Source: CAVROP01 sp050008675
GTDB taxonomy: Bacteria; Acidobacteriota; Terriglobia; UBA7540
DNA: 64,000 nt
Reading direction: 5' to 3'
NCBI GenBank assembly: GCA_050008675.1
Contig: JBEKME010000004.1
Location: forward strand, 94,622-158,621
Below, one piece after another: positions 50,932 through 60,018 of this stretch (positions within the stretch are counted from its first letter, which is position 1; every line of letters begins with the position of its first letter). The notes beneath the pieces were generated by a model that was not told the origin of the DNA, did not search any database, and saw only the letters and a program-made list of their open reading frames with translations. The translations under genes and the position numbers were made by a program.

Positions 50932-51031
50932 TCAGATCTTCTTATTGCGTAGCGCCGCCGGCCCGGCGGCATTTTTCGTTGCCGGTCGCGCCGCGCGGGG
51001 CCGGGGCTACGGCGCAGCCGACGGACCGAAG

Positions 51032-51664
51032 TCAGAAAGAGTGAAAACGCACGCGGCGGTTTGGCTTCAGTTCCTCCAACCAACTGGCAAGAAGCTGATC
51101 GATTCTTTTCTGCACCAAGATTTCCTGGATCTGCCCTTGGACTTCGGTCAAAGGGGGAACGGCGGAGCCGTGCTTCTGCGTATATTCGGGCGTGAACACG
51201 TCGCGGTAGTACGATTCAACATCGGTTGCACCAGGGGCAGCCGCCGGCCGCAACCTCTGTTCGACAATCTTCATGATCCTCTGCTCAGCAACGAGGTTTG
51301 TCAGAATCTGTTTTTCGTCCATGTGCAACGCGTGGAAAGCCGATTGGTAGTCCGGCTCAGATGAGAAGCGCTTCCGAACAGCATCCAGTTCTTCGGCTGC
51401 CGCCTTTTCCAGCGCGGGGTCGCGGGAAAGGTCCTGGGTTTCTTCCTCGAGCAGAAGCTTCTGGTCAGTCAGCCGCTCGCGAACCTGTTCCAGTGTCTTG
51501 CTGTCGGGAGGAGGAGCCGGCCACTGCCCGTCGAGGAAACGTTCCAGACGGTATTCGCGCTCGACGTCACTCTGGGTGATGGCGACTTCGCTGATGGAAG
51601 CAACCACACGATCGAGAATCTCAGCACGGGAAAACGCCGGCCCAAGCCCCATGGCCAGAAACAC
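51032..51664 (-). CDS. SurA-like periplasmic chaperone lacking a PPIase domain
   Basis: A ~210-residue exported protein with the SurA N-terminal pattern: EILDRVVASISEVAITQSDV, then a long helical body and RIDQLLASWLEELKPNRRVR at the end. No parvulin domain is present. GTG at 51664 gives a short signal (FLAMGLGPAFSRA). The same frame extends upstream through SKLLAACSLVFLAMG, a much better signal peptide, to an ATT at 51724 that has GGAGG seven bases before it and would overlap the upstream gene. It probably escorts outer-membrane proteins. Confidence 0.75.
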   Translation of the reverse strand: MFLAMGLGPAFSRAEILDRVVASISEVAITQSDVEREYRLERFLDGQWPAPPPDSKTLEQVRERLTDQKLLLEEETQDLSRDPALEKAAAEELDAVRKRFSSEPDYQSAFHALHMDEKQILTNLVAEQRIMKIVEQRLRPAAAPGATDVESYYRDVFTPEYTQKHGSAVPPLTEVQGQIQEILVQKRIDQLLASWLEELKPNRRVRFHSF

Positions 51665-51678
51665 AAGTGAACATGCTG

Positions 51679-54666
51679 CTAGAAGCTTTGACCGATGCTC
51701 AGAAAATAGTTGAAGCGAGTTAATTGTTGCACCTCCACTCCCGGGTTCGTTGCCACTTGGTACCGCGTGGGATTTAAATTATAGCCCACATCGAAGCGTA
51801 TGGGCCCGAAAGGCGTCTTGTATCGGATACCCAGACCCACGGCGTCTGAGTCATAATCGGAATCTGTCGGACTGCTTTGTCTGAATTTCAGTAAACGCAT
51901 GTGTCGGATGGTTGTGAAGACATTCCCTGAATCGTTGAATAGGACAACACCAAACCGCCGCTGCGCCAGGGGCACACGAAGCTCGAACGAATTAAAGAAC
52001 AGAGCATTACCACCAATGGGGTAGCCCGTTTCAGGGTCGCGCGGTCCCGCTTGGTTAGTGGAGAAACCACGATGCGATTCGCCGCCGCCCATAAAGAACC
52101 GTTCGGGCAGAGGGAGGCTGTCGGTGTAGATGTATTGGTTGGGCTCGCCGGCGGTTTGAACAAGGACCTTCTCCAGGCTGCCATAGGGAGACTCGAATCC
52201 GAATCGTGTGTTGCGGGCAAAAATCAGGTGCTCGCCCAATCGATAGTAGGTTGCAAATTCACCCGTGAAGCGAACGAAATTTGCTTCCGAGCCGAAGCCT
52301 TTATAGGCAATTCCCGCGTCGGCAAGGGAATAGGAACCGCGGGTGGCGTCCGCGGGATCGTCGCGACGGTCGTTGACATAGCTGGCGCCGAACCCGCCCA
52401 CACGCACCGGCCGGCTCAACAGAGGAATCTCCGCCGCGGAAATGCGATTGGAAATGTCGAGAGCCTCAACGCGCGAGAAGCTATAGCGACCCGAAACTAT
52501 CGTCGAAGCACTGATCCGCTTTTCGATGGCGACCGACGCCACTTTCCGGTCATCCGTAAAGGTGAGCACGTCGCGGCTGCGGTCTATCAGCCCGCTGATG
52601 CGCAGGCTCAGGTCCCGTCGATTCGCCAGGTAGGGAATCACATAGCTTGTTCCGGCGCCCGTTTCGAGGTTCGATAGCCGTCCCCATAGGGTAAAGGTTT
52701 GTGCGCGTCCTCCGACGTCGAGCCGGTGGAGGTCAAGCGAGATTCGCGGACTGGCTTTGAACGCGCCCTGGGGGCTACTGCTTCCCAGCCTTTGGACCTC
52801 GAGTCCCCCGCCGTAGCCTAAAGTCCATCGCCGGCTCTCCTCCACCGCCACCAAGACGGTTTTCTTCGTTTCGGAACTTGTCTGGTCCTGGGTAGCAACT
52901 TGAACCTGGTTGAACATTCCTAACCCATAGAGCCGGCGTTGTGAGTCAGCGACGCTGTCCTGGTTCAAAGGTTGACCCTGGCGAATCAGGAGTTCGCGGC
53001 GGATAACCCCCAGGCGGGTGTGTTCATTTCCCAGGACGACGATACGCTGGATTCGTTCTTGCTTCCCCGGCTCAATCAGGAATTCCAGGTCAACTTGGTG
53101 TTGTTCGTTTACAGGTGAGGCGTGCCAACTCACCCTGGCCTGAGAATACCCGAGGTCGGCAAGGTAATTGGCCAGGGTGTCACGATCAACTGCGGCCCGC
53201 CCCGGTGAATAAGGCTGGGATGGCTTGGTCAGCAGAGAAGGCCAGAGGGCCTTCTGGATGTCGCCGGAGACTCCCTTCAAAGCCAGTTGGTGAACGGTTG
53301 TCTGGAACCCTTCTGCGACCTGGAAGGTGACGAACCAATGAGCAGCTTGGTTTCGGAAATGATCGTCCACGCGAGGGGAGATCCGGACATCCACAAAGCC
53401 TTTTGATTGATAGAGTGCCGTCAGGGTGTTTGCCTTGTTTTCCATCAGGGTGCGGCTATACAGCGGGCGAGGGCTGAAAATTCCCTGTGCGCGAGGGGAG
53501 ATCGCCGCCATGAGTTCTGGGGTTGGAATGGCCCGATTACCTTCAAAGCCATACCCCATGAATTGTCCCGGCTTGCCCCGATTCACTCGGAAGGTAAGGT
53601 CCAGCGTCTGGGGGTCGTCATGAAATGCTTGTTCTGCCTTCACGGTAGCTGAAAAGAAACCCCGTTGCTGGAAATGGTCTTCCAGAATCTCGTCGCTGTG
53701 TGCAAGAGTGGGCGCATCCACTACGCCATCTCGATAAATGGGGAGAAGCTCTTTGAGTTTGGAGCGTGAAATCTTGGCGCCCTCAACGCGCACCCGAAAT
53801 AGGGGGCCGGTTTCAACTCCTACCAGCAGCTTTTCGGTGTTGAGTTTAGTGTCATACTCGCGCTTCTGAACGCTCGCGGTTGCCTGGAGGCGATCGCGCG
53901 ATGCAAAGAACTGTCGGAGCCTGAGCAAGCCCCGTTCGACACGCGCCGATGTCAGTTGGATTCCGGCGTGCCAGCCGGCTACTTTTGCAAGCTTCGCCGC
54001 AGGGAATCCGACGTGACCCCGGAATTCCAGGCTGCTTAAGCGCGCGGGCTTCCCAGGAAAAACATAGAACAACACCCTGGCCTCCTGTGTGGCCGGGTCA
54101 GGAAGGAGGCGGTAATGGAGGATTGCCCGGTAGTAACCGTTCGAAGCAAGCACCTCGGAGAGATGCCGCTGGGCCGCGACAAGATCGTCGTCCGAAACGG
54201 GCTGTCCCAGCCGGAGGCGAGAGGAGGTGAGCAGGACTCTGGGTTCCAAGGCACTGGGAGTTCCCTCAACTTGAACCACGCCGACAAAGTATTGGGCGCG
54301 CCCAACGAAGAGCAAGTGAACGCCCCCCTGCCCAGGCTCAGCCTCCGCGCGCAGCTCGGTAAACAGGCCAGTAGCATATAGCTTTTTCAGGCTCGCGGCA
54401 ATTTTCGAGGCATCGAGAGGTTGGCCGACCTCCTGAGAGACGACACCAGGGAAGTCACTCATGGCCAGTCGCGCGTCACAACTTAGCCTGACATCCAACA
54501 CAGGCTGTCCCCAGAGTTCTACTCCGGGCGCGGAGACCTGCGCGTATGTGGACCTGGGAAGGGTGAGCCAAAGTGCAACGCAGAAAACTGTACCCTTGAC
54601 TGTTATAGCCCTTAGGCAACGCCAAGCGTAGGCAAGCAAAGTGGCAGAGTCGGCTGACAAGCTCAA
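51679..54666 (-). CDS. tamA: TamA/BamA-family outer-membrane assembly protein
   Basis: A 995-residue Omp85 protein with a signal peptide (VFCVALWLTLPRSTYA, residues ~27-42). Several POTRA domains follow to about residue 600 (GLFTELRAEAEPGQGGVHLL, RRLYGLGMFNQVQVATQDQT). The C-terminal barrel contains YGGGLEVQRLG, GSYSLADAGIAYKGFGSEAN, the MGGGESHRGF loop (the family's RGF motif) and the final FNYFLSIGQSF. It is longer than E. coli TamA (~580), with extra POTRAs. The start is TTG at 54666 with a weak site, so it is uncertain. Confidence 0.88.
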   Translation of the reverse strand: MSLSADSATLLAYAWRCLRAITVKGTVFCVALWLTLPRSTYAQVSAPGVELWGQPVLDVRLSCDARLAMSDFPGVVSQEVGQPLDASKIAASLKKLYATGLFTELRAEAEPGQGGVHLLFVGRAQYFVGVVQVEGTPSALEPRVLLTSSRLRLGQPVSDDDLVAAQRHLSEVLASNGYYRAILHYRLLPDPATQEARVLFYVFPGKPARLSSLEFRGHVGFPAAKLAKVAGWHAGIQLTSARVERGLLRLRQFFASRDRLQATASVQKREYDTKLNTEKLLVGVETGPLFRVRVEGAKISRSKLKELLPIYRDGVVDAPTLAHSDEILEDHFQQRGFFSATVKAEQAFHDDPQTLDLTFRVNRGKPGQFMGYGFEGNRAIPTPELMAAISPRAQGIFSPRPLYSRTLMENKANTLTALYQSKGFVDVRISPRVDDHFRNQAAHWFVTFQVAEGFQTTVHQLALKGVSGDIQKALWPSLLTKPSQPYSPGRAAVDRDTLANYLADLGYSQARVSWHASPVNEQHQVDLEFLIEPGKQERIQRIVVLGNEHTRLGVIRRELLIRQGQPLNQDSVADSQRRLYGLGMFNQVQVATQDQTSSETKKTVLVAVEESRRWTLGYGGGLEVQRLGSSSPQGAFKASPRISLDLHRLDVGGRAQTFTLWGRLSNLETGAGTSYVIPYLANRRDLSLRISGLIDRSRDVLTFTDDRKVASVAIEKRISASTIVSGRYSFSRVEALDISNRISAAEIPLLSRPVRVGGFGASYVNDRRDDPADATRGSYSLADAGIAYKGFGSEANFVRFTGEFATYYRLGEHLIFARNTRFGFESPYGSLEKVLVQTAGEPNQYIYTDSLPLPERFFMGGGESHRGFSTNQAGPRDPETGYPIGGNALFFNSFELRVPLAQRRFGVVLFNDSGNVFTTIRHMRLLKFRQSSPTDSDYDSDAVGLGIRYKTPFGPIRFDVGYNLNPTRYQVATNPGVEVQQLTRFNYFLSIGQSF

Positions 54667-55062
54667 AGTCTCGTGGTCTGGGTTCGACCAGACTCTTCGA
54701 ATTCATCTCGAAATTCGCAGAATTCCATGTTCTGCCCACCCATTATACTTCCCTTCCACCGCCCAGGAGGGCAAAGTCCATACCTATGCGAAATTACTCC
54801 GGAAACAGGCGGGTCTTCTCCTGGCGGCTCCGGCTAGCCGGGGCAGATCCTTGAATCTAATTTGCCCGGCTGACCTAGCCGACCTGTCCCGACCTGTCCC
54901 GATGCTTTTGATGCAGATATTCTTGATCGGGAACAGCCATCAAATTCGGGTCTTTCGGCAAGCGGCTCAACGGAGATGCGCTTTTCCTCTCTGATACGGG
55001 AAGATAACAAGAGAACGAGCGAATCGGGGGGAGCAGCGTCGCCCCCGGCGAAGACGCGTCTC
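54667..55062. other. Gene-free spacer
   Basis: No convincing gene. It contains the small tandem GACCTGTCCC at about 54880-54900. It should hold the promoter for the tam genes, which I cannot define. Confidence 0.4.
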
Positions 55063-55860
55063 TTACTGGCTGCCGGTTGGGCGCTGATTCCCCGGTTTTC
55101 TCACTAACTCGCCCAGCATCGTGCTTAACAGGTCGTTCTGAGGGAATCCCTGCCCAAGATGTTGGCGAAACCCTTCGGCCCATTGGAAAGCGACGAGCGC
55201 TCCTGTCCAGGCGGCCATTTTTCGCATGGTGTCCGAGGGGCCAGAAACTCCCTGTTGTGACTTCAACCAGGCTTGCTGGCTTTCGTGGCAGGCCAACATC
55301 CGCTCTTTACCCCCCAAGGCTTCCTCGATGTTTACGCAGAGGTTCGGAATGATTCCCTTCCCCAGAATATCTTTGGACCCGATGGGCTGGGTGTAATAGA
55401 GATGTGGGATTGTTCGGAGCGGCTTTGCCGGATTTCTTGCGCCTGTGCTGAAATTGGGGGCCATCGCGCCGAAACACGCCGTCTGGCACAAACGGCTGGC
55501 GGTCTCGTGGTCAAGCATGTAATCAGACGGCGAGTGGGTGAATACCAGAGAGGGATCCAGGCAGCGGACTAATTCCATCACTTTGCAAAGCGTGTGCCGG
55601 TCATAGAAGACCAGCAGGTCCTTCTCCTTCAGGCAAGTGTATTGTGCGCCCAGCACCTCGGCGGCTCGCTGTGCTTCCTTTACTCGAAGGCGGGAAATCT
55701 CGTTTGCAGGCAGGATGGCACTTCCGCAGTCGCCTGGCGTCATCGTGGCGATGTGAACCACGGCGCCCCGCTCGGCTAGAAGACTCAACGTGCCGGCGCA
55801 AAGAAACTCTGCGTCGTCGGGGTGAGCAAAGAGCGCCAGCACTCGCAGTGGTTGGGACAT
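55063..55860 (-). CDS. PIG-L family zinc deacetylase
   Basis: A 265-residue LmbE/PIG-L deacetylase. The zinc motif AHPDDAE is at residues 12-18 and the second histidine motif is in SPSDYMLDHETAS. TPGDCGS and RVKEAQRAAEVLGA are typical. These enzymes remove acetyl groups from GlcNAc-containing molecules such as lipid or thiol precursors, sometimes other amides. It lies downstream of an esterase on the same strand. No BshA or MshB partners are nearby, so the substrate is open. Confidence 0.88.
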   Translation of the reverse strand: MSQPLRVLALFAHPDDAEFLCAGTLSLLAERGAVVHIATMTPGDCGSAILPANEISRLRVKEAQRAAEVLGAQYTCLKEKDLLVFYDRHTLCKVMELVRCLDPSLVFTHSPSDYMLDHETASRLCQTACFGAMAPNFSTGARNPAKPLRTIPHLYYTQPIGSKDILGKGIIPNLCVNIEEALGGKERMLACHESQQAWLKSQQGVSGPSDTMRKMAAWTGALVAFQWAEGFRQHLGQGFPQNDLLSTMLGELVRKPGNQRPTGSQ

Positions 55861-55917
55861 CGCGGACTCCGATTCTTCGGACTTGATGATTCTGCCTATG
55901 ATGGTTCTTCCGCGAGC

Positions 55918-56355
55918 CTAAGCAGGCTTGAAGGAAGCGGAAAGGCGCATCTTACCCCAGGCGATCTCGATGATGCCCGTCCCATCTTTGTCGGTGACTT
56001 GTATGGTCACCAGTTCGGCTGAGTCGCTTGCTTCCTCGAGCGTCAGCGGGACTTCAGCGAGCTTTGCACTCGGCTCGTACTGGAAGACAGACTTGCTTGA
56101 AAATACCAGCGTCCATTTCCCAGGCTCAACCAAGCGCGCCAGCAGGATATGTTTGCCCTTGGGAACAATTGTTCCACATACAATTCTCTCCTTTAACAGC
56201 AGGAATAACCAAACGACTGGCGTTACTCTGCGGGTTGGTAATCTCAGCGCGTTTCTCCCTTGGCGTGGGTTTTCAAGCTCGCCTTCTGAGCCTGCATAAA
56301 TACCTTGGAATGGAAGCGAAGGGAGAACGGCATGTATTGATGTAAGTAGTCCCAA
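55918..56355 (-). pseudogene. DUF2911-like fragment
   Basis: From about 56180 down, the frame reads GTIVPKGKHILLARLVEPGK, WTLVFSSKSVF, AELVTIQVTDKDGTGIIEIA and WGKMRLSASFKPA. This resembles the C-terminal part of DUF2911 proteins, which bind and display a small beta-sandwich. The upstream extension to 56355 overlaps the esterase in another frame and looks non-coding. The normal N-terminus and start are missing, so it is probably a gene remnant. Confidence 0.5.
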
Positions 56356-57227
56356 CCATGACCTCCAGGGCGGAGGGCATATTCGTGCGGGAAACCTTTC
56401 TGGGAGAGAATGTGGTCGAGAAGCTCCGCCCCTTCCTCGAAACCGTAGCGGTCGTGGTCACCGCAATCGAAGTAAAGCGCAAGTTGGGCGAAGCGCTCCG
56501 GACGCTCGGCTAAGGTGAGCGGGCTGTTGGCCTCCCAATAGCTCTCGTTAAGCGGTGACCCGAAAGGCTCCTGGAGCACCCGCGCATAAAAGCCCCAGCG
56601 GCCCTCGGTGGGGAGCGGGTTAGGGAACTTCGGCAGCAATGCTGCGCTATGGGCGCTCGCTGAACCAAACACCTCGGGATGGCGCATAGCAAGATGAAGA
56701 GCGCCGTAACCGCCCATGGATGTCCCGCTGATGCCCCGCTCGCCGGCGAGAGGCAGCGTGCGATATCGGCGGTCGATTTCGGGCACCAACTCTTGAATGA
56801 AGAAGTCCTCGTACCGTTCGTGGCCGTCCGCCGAGTTTACGTAAAAGGTCCGTCCCCCAGCAGGCAAGACCACAATGAAGTTCGTGAGTTCGCCCTGGTC
56901 GGTGAGACTTTCCCAGATTTGTTCGCCTCCCCGATCGATCCAACTGTGCTCGTCTTCAAAGAGGCCATGGAGGAAGTAAAGGGTTGGATAACGCTTGTTG
57001 GAAGATGCTTCGTAGCCAGGGGGGAAAACAACGCAAAAGCCCACGGAGTGCCCTAAAAGCGCGCTGGAAACGGATGCGCACTCGATCTTTGCAGAAGTTT
57101 CGGGGTGGGGCCAGGCGTAAAACTCATGAGCGCTGCCAAGGCCTAATGCGGTCACAAGAACAAACGAGGGTGCTTTCAGGCGAATGCACTGAAGGATGCG
57201 ACATAGGGAATATCGAAGGTGGCGCAT
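56244..57227 (-). CDS. Secreted esterase D-like alpha/beta hydrolase
   Basis: A 327-residue hydrolase of the PF00756 esterase family. The signal peptide covers about residues 18-33 (APSFVLVTALGLGSAHE). VVFPPGYEASSNKRYPTLYF and LHGLFEDEHSWIDRGG form the oxyanion region. The nucleophile is in ISGTSMGGYGALHLA, the acid in LYFDCGDHDRYGF and the His in RPGGHGWDYLHQ. Relatives include S-formylglutathione hydrolases and carbohydrate esterases. It starts three bases after the upstream gene ends, so the two are co-transcribed. Confidence 0.88.
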   Translation of the reverse strand: MRHLRYSLCRILQCIRLKAPSFVLVTALGLGSAHEFYAWPHPETSAKIECASVSSALLGHSVGFCVVFPPGYEASSNKRYPTLYFLHGLFEDEHSWIDRGGEQIWESLTDQGELTNFIVVLPAGGRTFYVNSADGHERYEDFFIQELVPEIDRRYRTLPLAGERGISGTSMGGYGALHLAMRHPEVFGSASAHSAALLPKFPNPLPTEGRWGFYARVLQEPFGSPLNESYWEANSPLTLAERPERFAQLALYFDCGDHDRYGFEEGAELLDHILSQKGFPHEYALRPGGHGWDYLHQYMPFSLRFHSKVFMQAQKASLKTHAKGETR

Positions 57228-57230
57228 CGG

Positions 57231-57725
57231 CTAATGAGCAGGAGAGGTTCGGCCGCGATCAGTCTCCACATAGATCGCGCTCTTGCCGCTTTTGGAGCTT
57301 GCACCGACGGCCGCTCCCTCGGCATTGGTTCCGGGATTTTTCGCGCCTGCCGCCCCATAGACAGTGCCGTGGAGGTCTTTTAGTGCTCCCTTCTTTGGGG
57401 TCTTCGGGGGCGCTGCACTGGTGCTCGAGCTTGCCGATTCTGATTCGGCAGGGCGAAATTCAACCACCTCAGCGTCCTCGGGCTGGTTCGGGGTCTTGTC
57501 CCCGGTTGTTTGTTTGATCACATCCTTAGCCGCGCTGCGGACAGCAGCATCTGTACTCACCCGTGGGGCATCGAGGAGCACATGCTTCTTATTATCTTGC
57601 GCCGTCGCTTTGACCTTGGACGATGCATCGACGGTCTGTTTCTCCTGGGCCGTAGCGAGGGTCACACAAAGCATGGCCCCTGCCAGCGCCAACCAGCAAT
57701 ACAATCCTGTGTGTTTCCTGGCCAT
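57231..57725 (-). CDS. Secreted low-complexity protein of unknown function
   Basis: A 164-residue protein with a signal peptide (YCWLALAGAMLCVTLATAQ, residues 9-27). The mature part is rich in Ala, Ser, Lys and Thr and probably disordered (SESASSSTSAAPPKTPKKGA). It ends in a small conserved-looking piece (LKDLHGTVYGAAGAKNPGTN, KSAIYVETDRGRT). I do not recognise a family. It precedes the esterase by three bases. Confidence 0.6.
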   Translation of the reverse strand: MARKHTGLYCWLALAGAMLCVTLATAQEKQTVDASSKVKATAQDNKKHVLLDAPRVSTDAAVRSAAKDVIKQTTGDKTPNQPEDAEVVEFRPAESESASSSTSAAPPKTPKKGALKDLHGTVYGAAGAKNPGTNAEGAAVGASSKSGKSAIYVETDRGRTSPAH

Positions 57726-57802
57726 TGTTCAATCCTTTAGCTTCCGCCAAGCCTCGGCCACTCCAAACGACATTCTGGCCCAACAAACCCGGAGAGTCAA
57801 GC

Positions 57803-58029
57803 CGGTAGGTGGTATGTGGTAGGTGGGCGAGGGTAAAGGGTAAAGGGTGAAGGGTAAAGGGTGAAGTGTCCTTCATCGTTCGCCTTTTAAGAGATGGCTG
57901 AGATTCCTTTATCCTTTACCCTTTACCCTTTATCCTACCCTTTATCCTTTACGCTTTATCCTACCCGTTATCCTTTACCCTTTATCCTTTACCCTTTACC
58001 CTCGCCCACCTACCGCCTACCACCTACCG
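57803..58029. repeat. Heptamer arrays in a long inverted pair (GGGTAAA / CTTTACC)
   Basis: The left side 57803-57866 has GGTAGGT-type units then GGGTAAA/GGGTGAA heptamers. The right side 57908-58029 is its complement (CTTTACC/CTTTATC, then CGCCCACCTACCGCCTACCA). The right end forms the last codons and stop of the LarA-like gene. Confidence 0.85.
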
Positions 58030-59290
58030 AACCGAGATTCCCGGCCGGGTCAAAATCTGCGGGATGAGCCCCTTCCGACAATCGCCAGCGCTTAAGCGCT
58101 GTTGCCTCGCGAGCCAAAGGAGCTGAGATGGCAATCCGGTCAAGGCTGAGCGTGTTACGAATCCAAACGATCCGCTGTTCCGCCGGCTCCGGACTTCCCA
58201 AATGGCCGAGGGTGAGATCCAAAGCTTCGCGGTCCGAGGCCAAATGAATGGGTAGCCGGGCCGCAGCAGGATTCAGAGCGGTGCGCGTATTGAGATACAT
58301 TTTATCGAAGTCAATCTTCCGGTAAAGACGCTCATGGATAACGTCGGCGAAGCCCACCCCCACCGCATTCCCACCGCTTTCGCGAGTGAGATCACGAACG
58401 TAGATCATGGAAATCCTGGGCGCTTCTCCGGGCGACAGTTCCACCCCGCGCCCAATTACTTTCGTATCCATGCCGGTTCCGCTGATGTTCTTGCCCATTT
58501 CGTCCACCATCAGCAGGTGGAATGCCGGGAACGGAATGCGCGGCACCAGGGTGCGGGCCAGTTGGAATGTCGATTCCTCCTGCGCTACGATGCCTTCCGG
58601 AAGCGCGGCGCGCACGACGGCAATCTCGTGCAGTTCGTTCTCAACCAGCGCCACCCCACAGAGAATTCTCCCGCTGGCCAGCACTTTTCCCGAAACGGCG
58701 CGGATGGCAGTCTCGAACCCATATTTCCAACTCTGGCGATGACCCTCGGTGGCCCCCTCGAGCTTGCCCATGCCGATCATCATCATCTTCAACAAACCGC
58801 TTTCAATCTTCCCCGAAAAATCGGTGTGGGGCTTGATGCGGTTTACCAGCACCACGCCGTCAGACTCCCAGGCGTTCCGATCCACAAAGACCCGGAACCC
58901 TTCGGGGGTCGTTCCGAGAAGCACGGTCTCCATGGAGGAGCGAATCTCCACTCCCATGGCGGCCTCCGTAACGCCGTAATCCTCCAGGATCTTGCGCTGG
59001 CCCTCGGCGGTTCCCCCTCCGTGGCTCCCCATGGCGGGGAAGATAAAAGGCTGAGCCCCTTGTGCCTTCAACCAGCCGCAGACTGCTTGCACGATCTCCC
59101 GCAGGCTGGCAATACCACGGCTGCCCACGGCAACGGCGACGCGCTTGCCGCGCAGCTTTTCGGCGGCTATGCCCAGTCCCGTCAGAGTCTCCGGGATTGA
59201 GCTGCCCAAATCATCAAGTTTCGGCAGGCTCGGCTCTGTCCGTTCGAGAAGATAAAAGCTTGCTAGTGGAATGTGTCCGTCTGTTGTCAT
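58010..59290 (-). CDS. LarA-like protein (lactate racemase N-terminal domain, DUF2088)
   Basis: A 426-residue protein related to nickel-pincer lactate racemase. It has GKRVAVAVGSRGIASLREIV, FIFPAMGSHGGGTAEGQRKI, VVLVNRIKPHTDFSGKIESG and GLLKMMMIGMGKLEGA. The SHGG and KPHTDF histidines match family positions. Many DUF2088 proteins act on other 2-hydroxy acids. No larB, larC or larE gene is close, so cofactor supply is unclear. The C-terminal residues GSVGGRR are encoded by a heptamer repeat that supplies the stop codon. Confidence 0.8.
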   Translation of the reverse strand: MTTDGHIPLASFYLLERTEPSLPKLDDLGSSIPETLTGLGIAAEKLRGKRVAVAVGSRGIASLREIVQAVCGWLKAQGAQPFIFPAMGSHGGGTAEGQRKILEDYGVTEAAMGVEIRSSMETVLLGTTPEGFRVFVDRNAWESDGVVLVNRIKPHTDFSGKIESGLLKMMMIGMGKLEGATEGHRQSWKYGFETAIRAVSGKVLASGRILCGVALVENELHEIAVVRAALPEGIVAQEESTFQLARTLVPRIPFPAFHLLMVDEMGKNISGTGMDTKVIGRGVELSPGEAPRISMIYVRDLTRESGGNAVGVGFADVIHERLYRKIDFDKMYLNTRTALNPAAARLPIHLASDREALDLTLGHLGSPEPAEQRIVWIRNTLSLDRIAISAPLAREATALKRWRLSEGAHPADFDPAGNLGSVGGRR

Positions 59291-59352
59291 GGTCGTGAAG
59301 TAAAGTTAGCGCACCGTTCGACATTCGTCAAGCTGGGCGTAAGGGCGGTGTT

Positions 59353-59525
59353 GGTGTCATTTGGGATGCGATCGTTTACCAGGCGCGAGTCATTCCCGCG
59401 AAAAGCTTGCCCTGAGCTTGCCGAAGGGCGGGAATCCACTTCGCAAACCTTCGCAAATGCACTTTCGACGGACTGGGTTCCCGCCTTCGCGGGAATGACC
59501 GTCTTTTCGACGGGCACCTGCAATA
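59353..59525. repeat. MITE-like element, copy 4, with a nested insertion
   Basis: The left end GGTGTCATTTGGGATG is intact. The inner palindrome TCATTCCCGCGAAA is interrupted by AGCTTGCCCTGAGCTTGCCG, a different common repeat, before continuing as GGGCGGGAATCC. The right palindrome arm is CCCGCCTTCGCGGGAATGAC. The outer right end is not found. Confidence 0.7.
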
Positions 59526-59825
59526 TCATTTCTGGTTGGCCGGGCTAAGCCCCTCCGTCGGCCAAGCGAAATCTCTGAACTCGCCGGTATAATCGAAGCC
59601 GCCGGGAGCAATAGGCTTCTCGGGTTCTACGGCAATCCCAGCCCCGCGGACCTGTGCCAGGACCTCAGCTTCGTGAATCCGCGAGGCGTCATATTCGAGC
59701 TCCAGAAGCTGGCCTTCAATGAAAAGCCCTCGGATGCCATAAACCGTGGAGAGGCTGTGCAGCCTTTCAAAGTCCTTTGCAGTCAAGTTTTGTTTCAGGT
59801 GATAACGCGTGGTTAGGAACGTCAT
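59526..59825 (-). CDS. Small HMA-fold-like protein beside the copper ATPase
   Basis: A 99-residue protein. The first ~65 residues (HLKQNLTAKDFERLHSLSTV, YGIRGLFIEGQLLELEYDAS, RIHEAEVLAQVRGAGIAVEP) follow the beta-alpha-beta pattern of a heavy-metal-associated domain, but the metal-binding CxxC is absent. It is downstream of the copper ATPase on the same strand. It could be a degenerate chaperone or partner; the function is unproven. Confidence 0.55.
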   Translation of the reverse strand: MTFLTTRYHLKQNLTAKDFERLHSLSTVYGIRGLFIEGQLLELEYDASRIHEAEVLAQVRGAGIAVEPEKPIAPGGFDYTGEFRDFAWPTEGLSPANQK

Positions 59826-59852
59826 GTTATGAACCTCGAAGATCAGCGTTTG

Positions 59853-60018
59853 GTCAGTTGTCAGTTGTCCGTTGTCAGTTGTCCGTAGTCAGTTGCTGCG
59901 AATGCTCAGCTCGCTGTCCCCTGACACCTGTCCCCTGACACCTGGCACCTGACACCTGACACCCGGCACCTGACACCTGACACCCGGCACCTGACACCTG
60001 ACACCCGGCACCTGACAC
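59853..60018. repeat. Heptamer arrays GTCAGTT and CTGACAC/CCGGCAC
   Basis: Bases 59853-59895 are GTCAGTT/GTCCGTT heptamers. Bases 59920-60018 are CTGACAC and CCGGCAC heptamers in an alternating 21-bp pattern. The second array abuts the stop codon of the copper ATPase. Confidence 0.85.
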
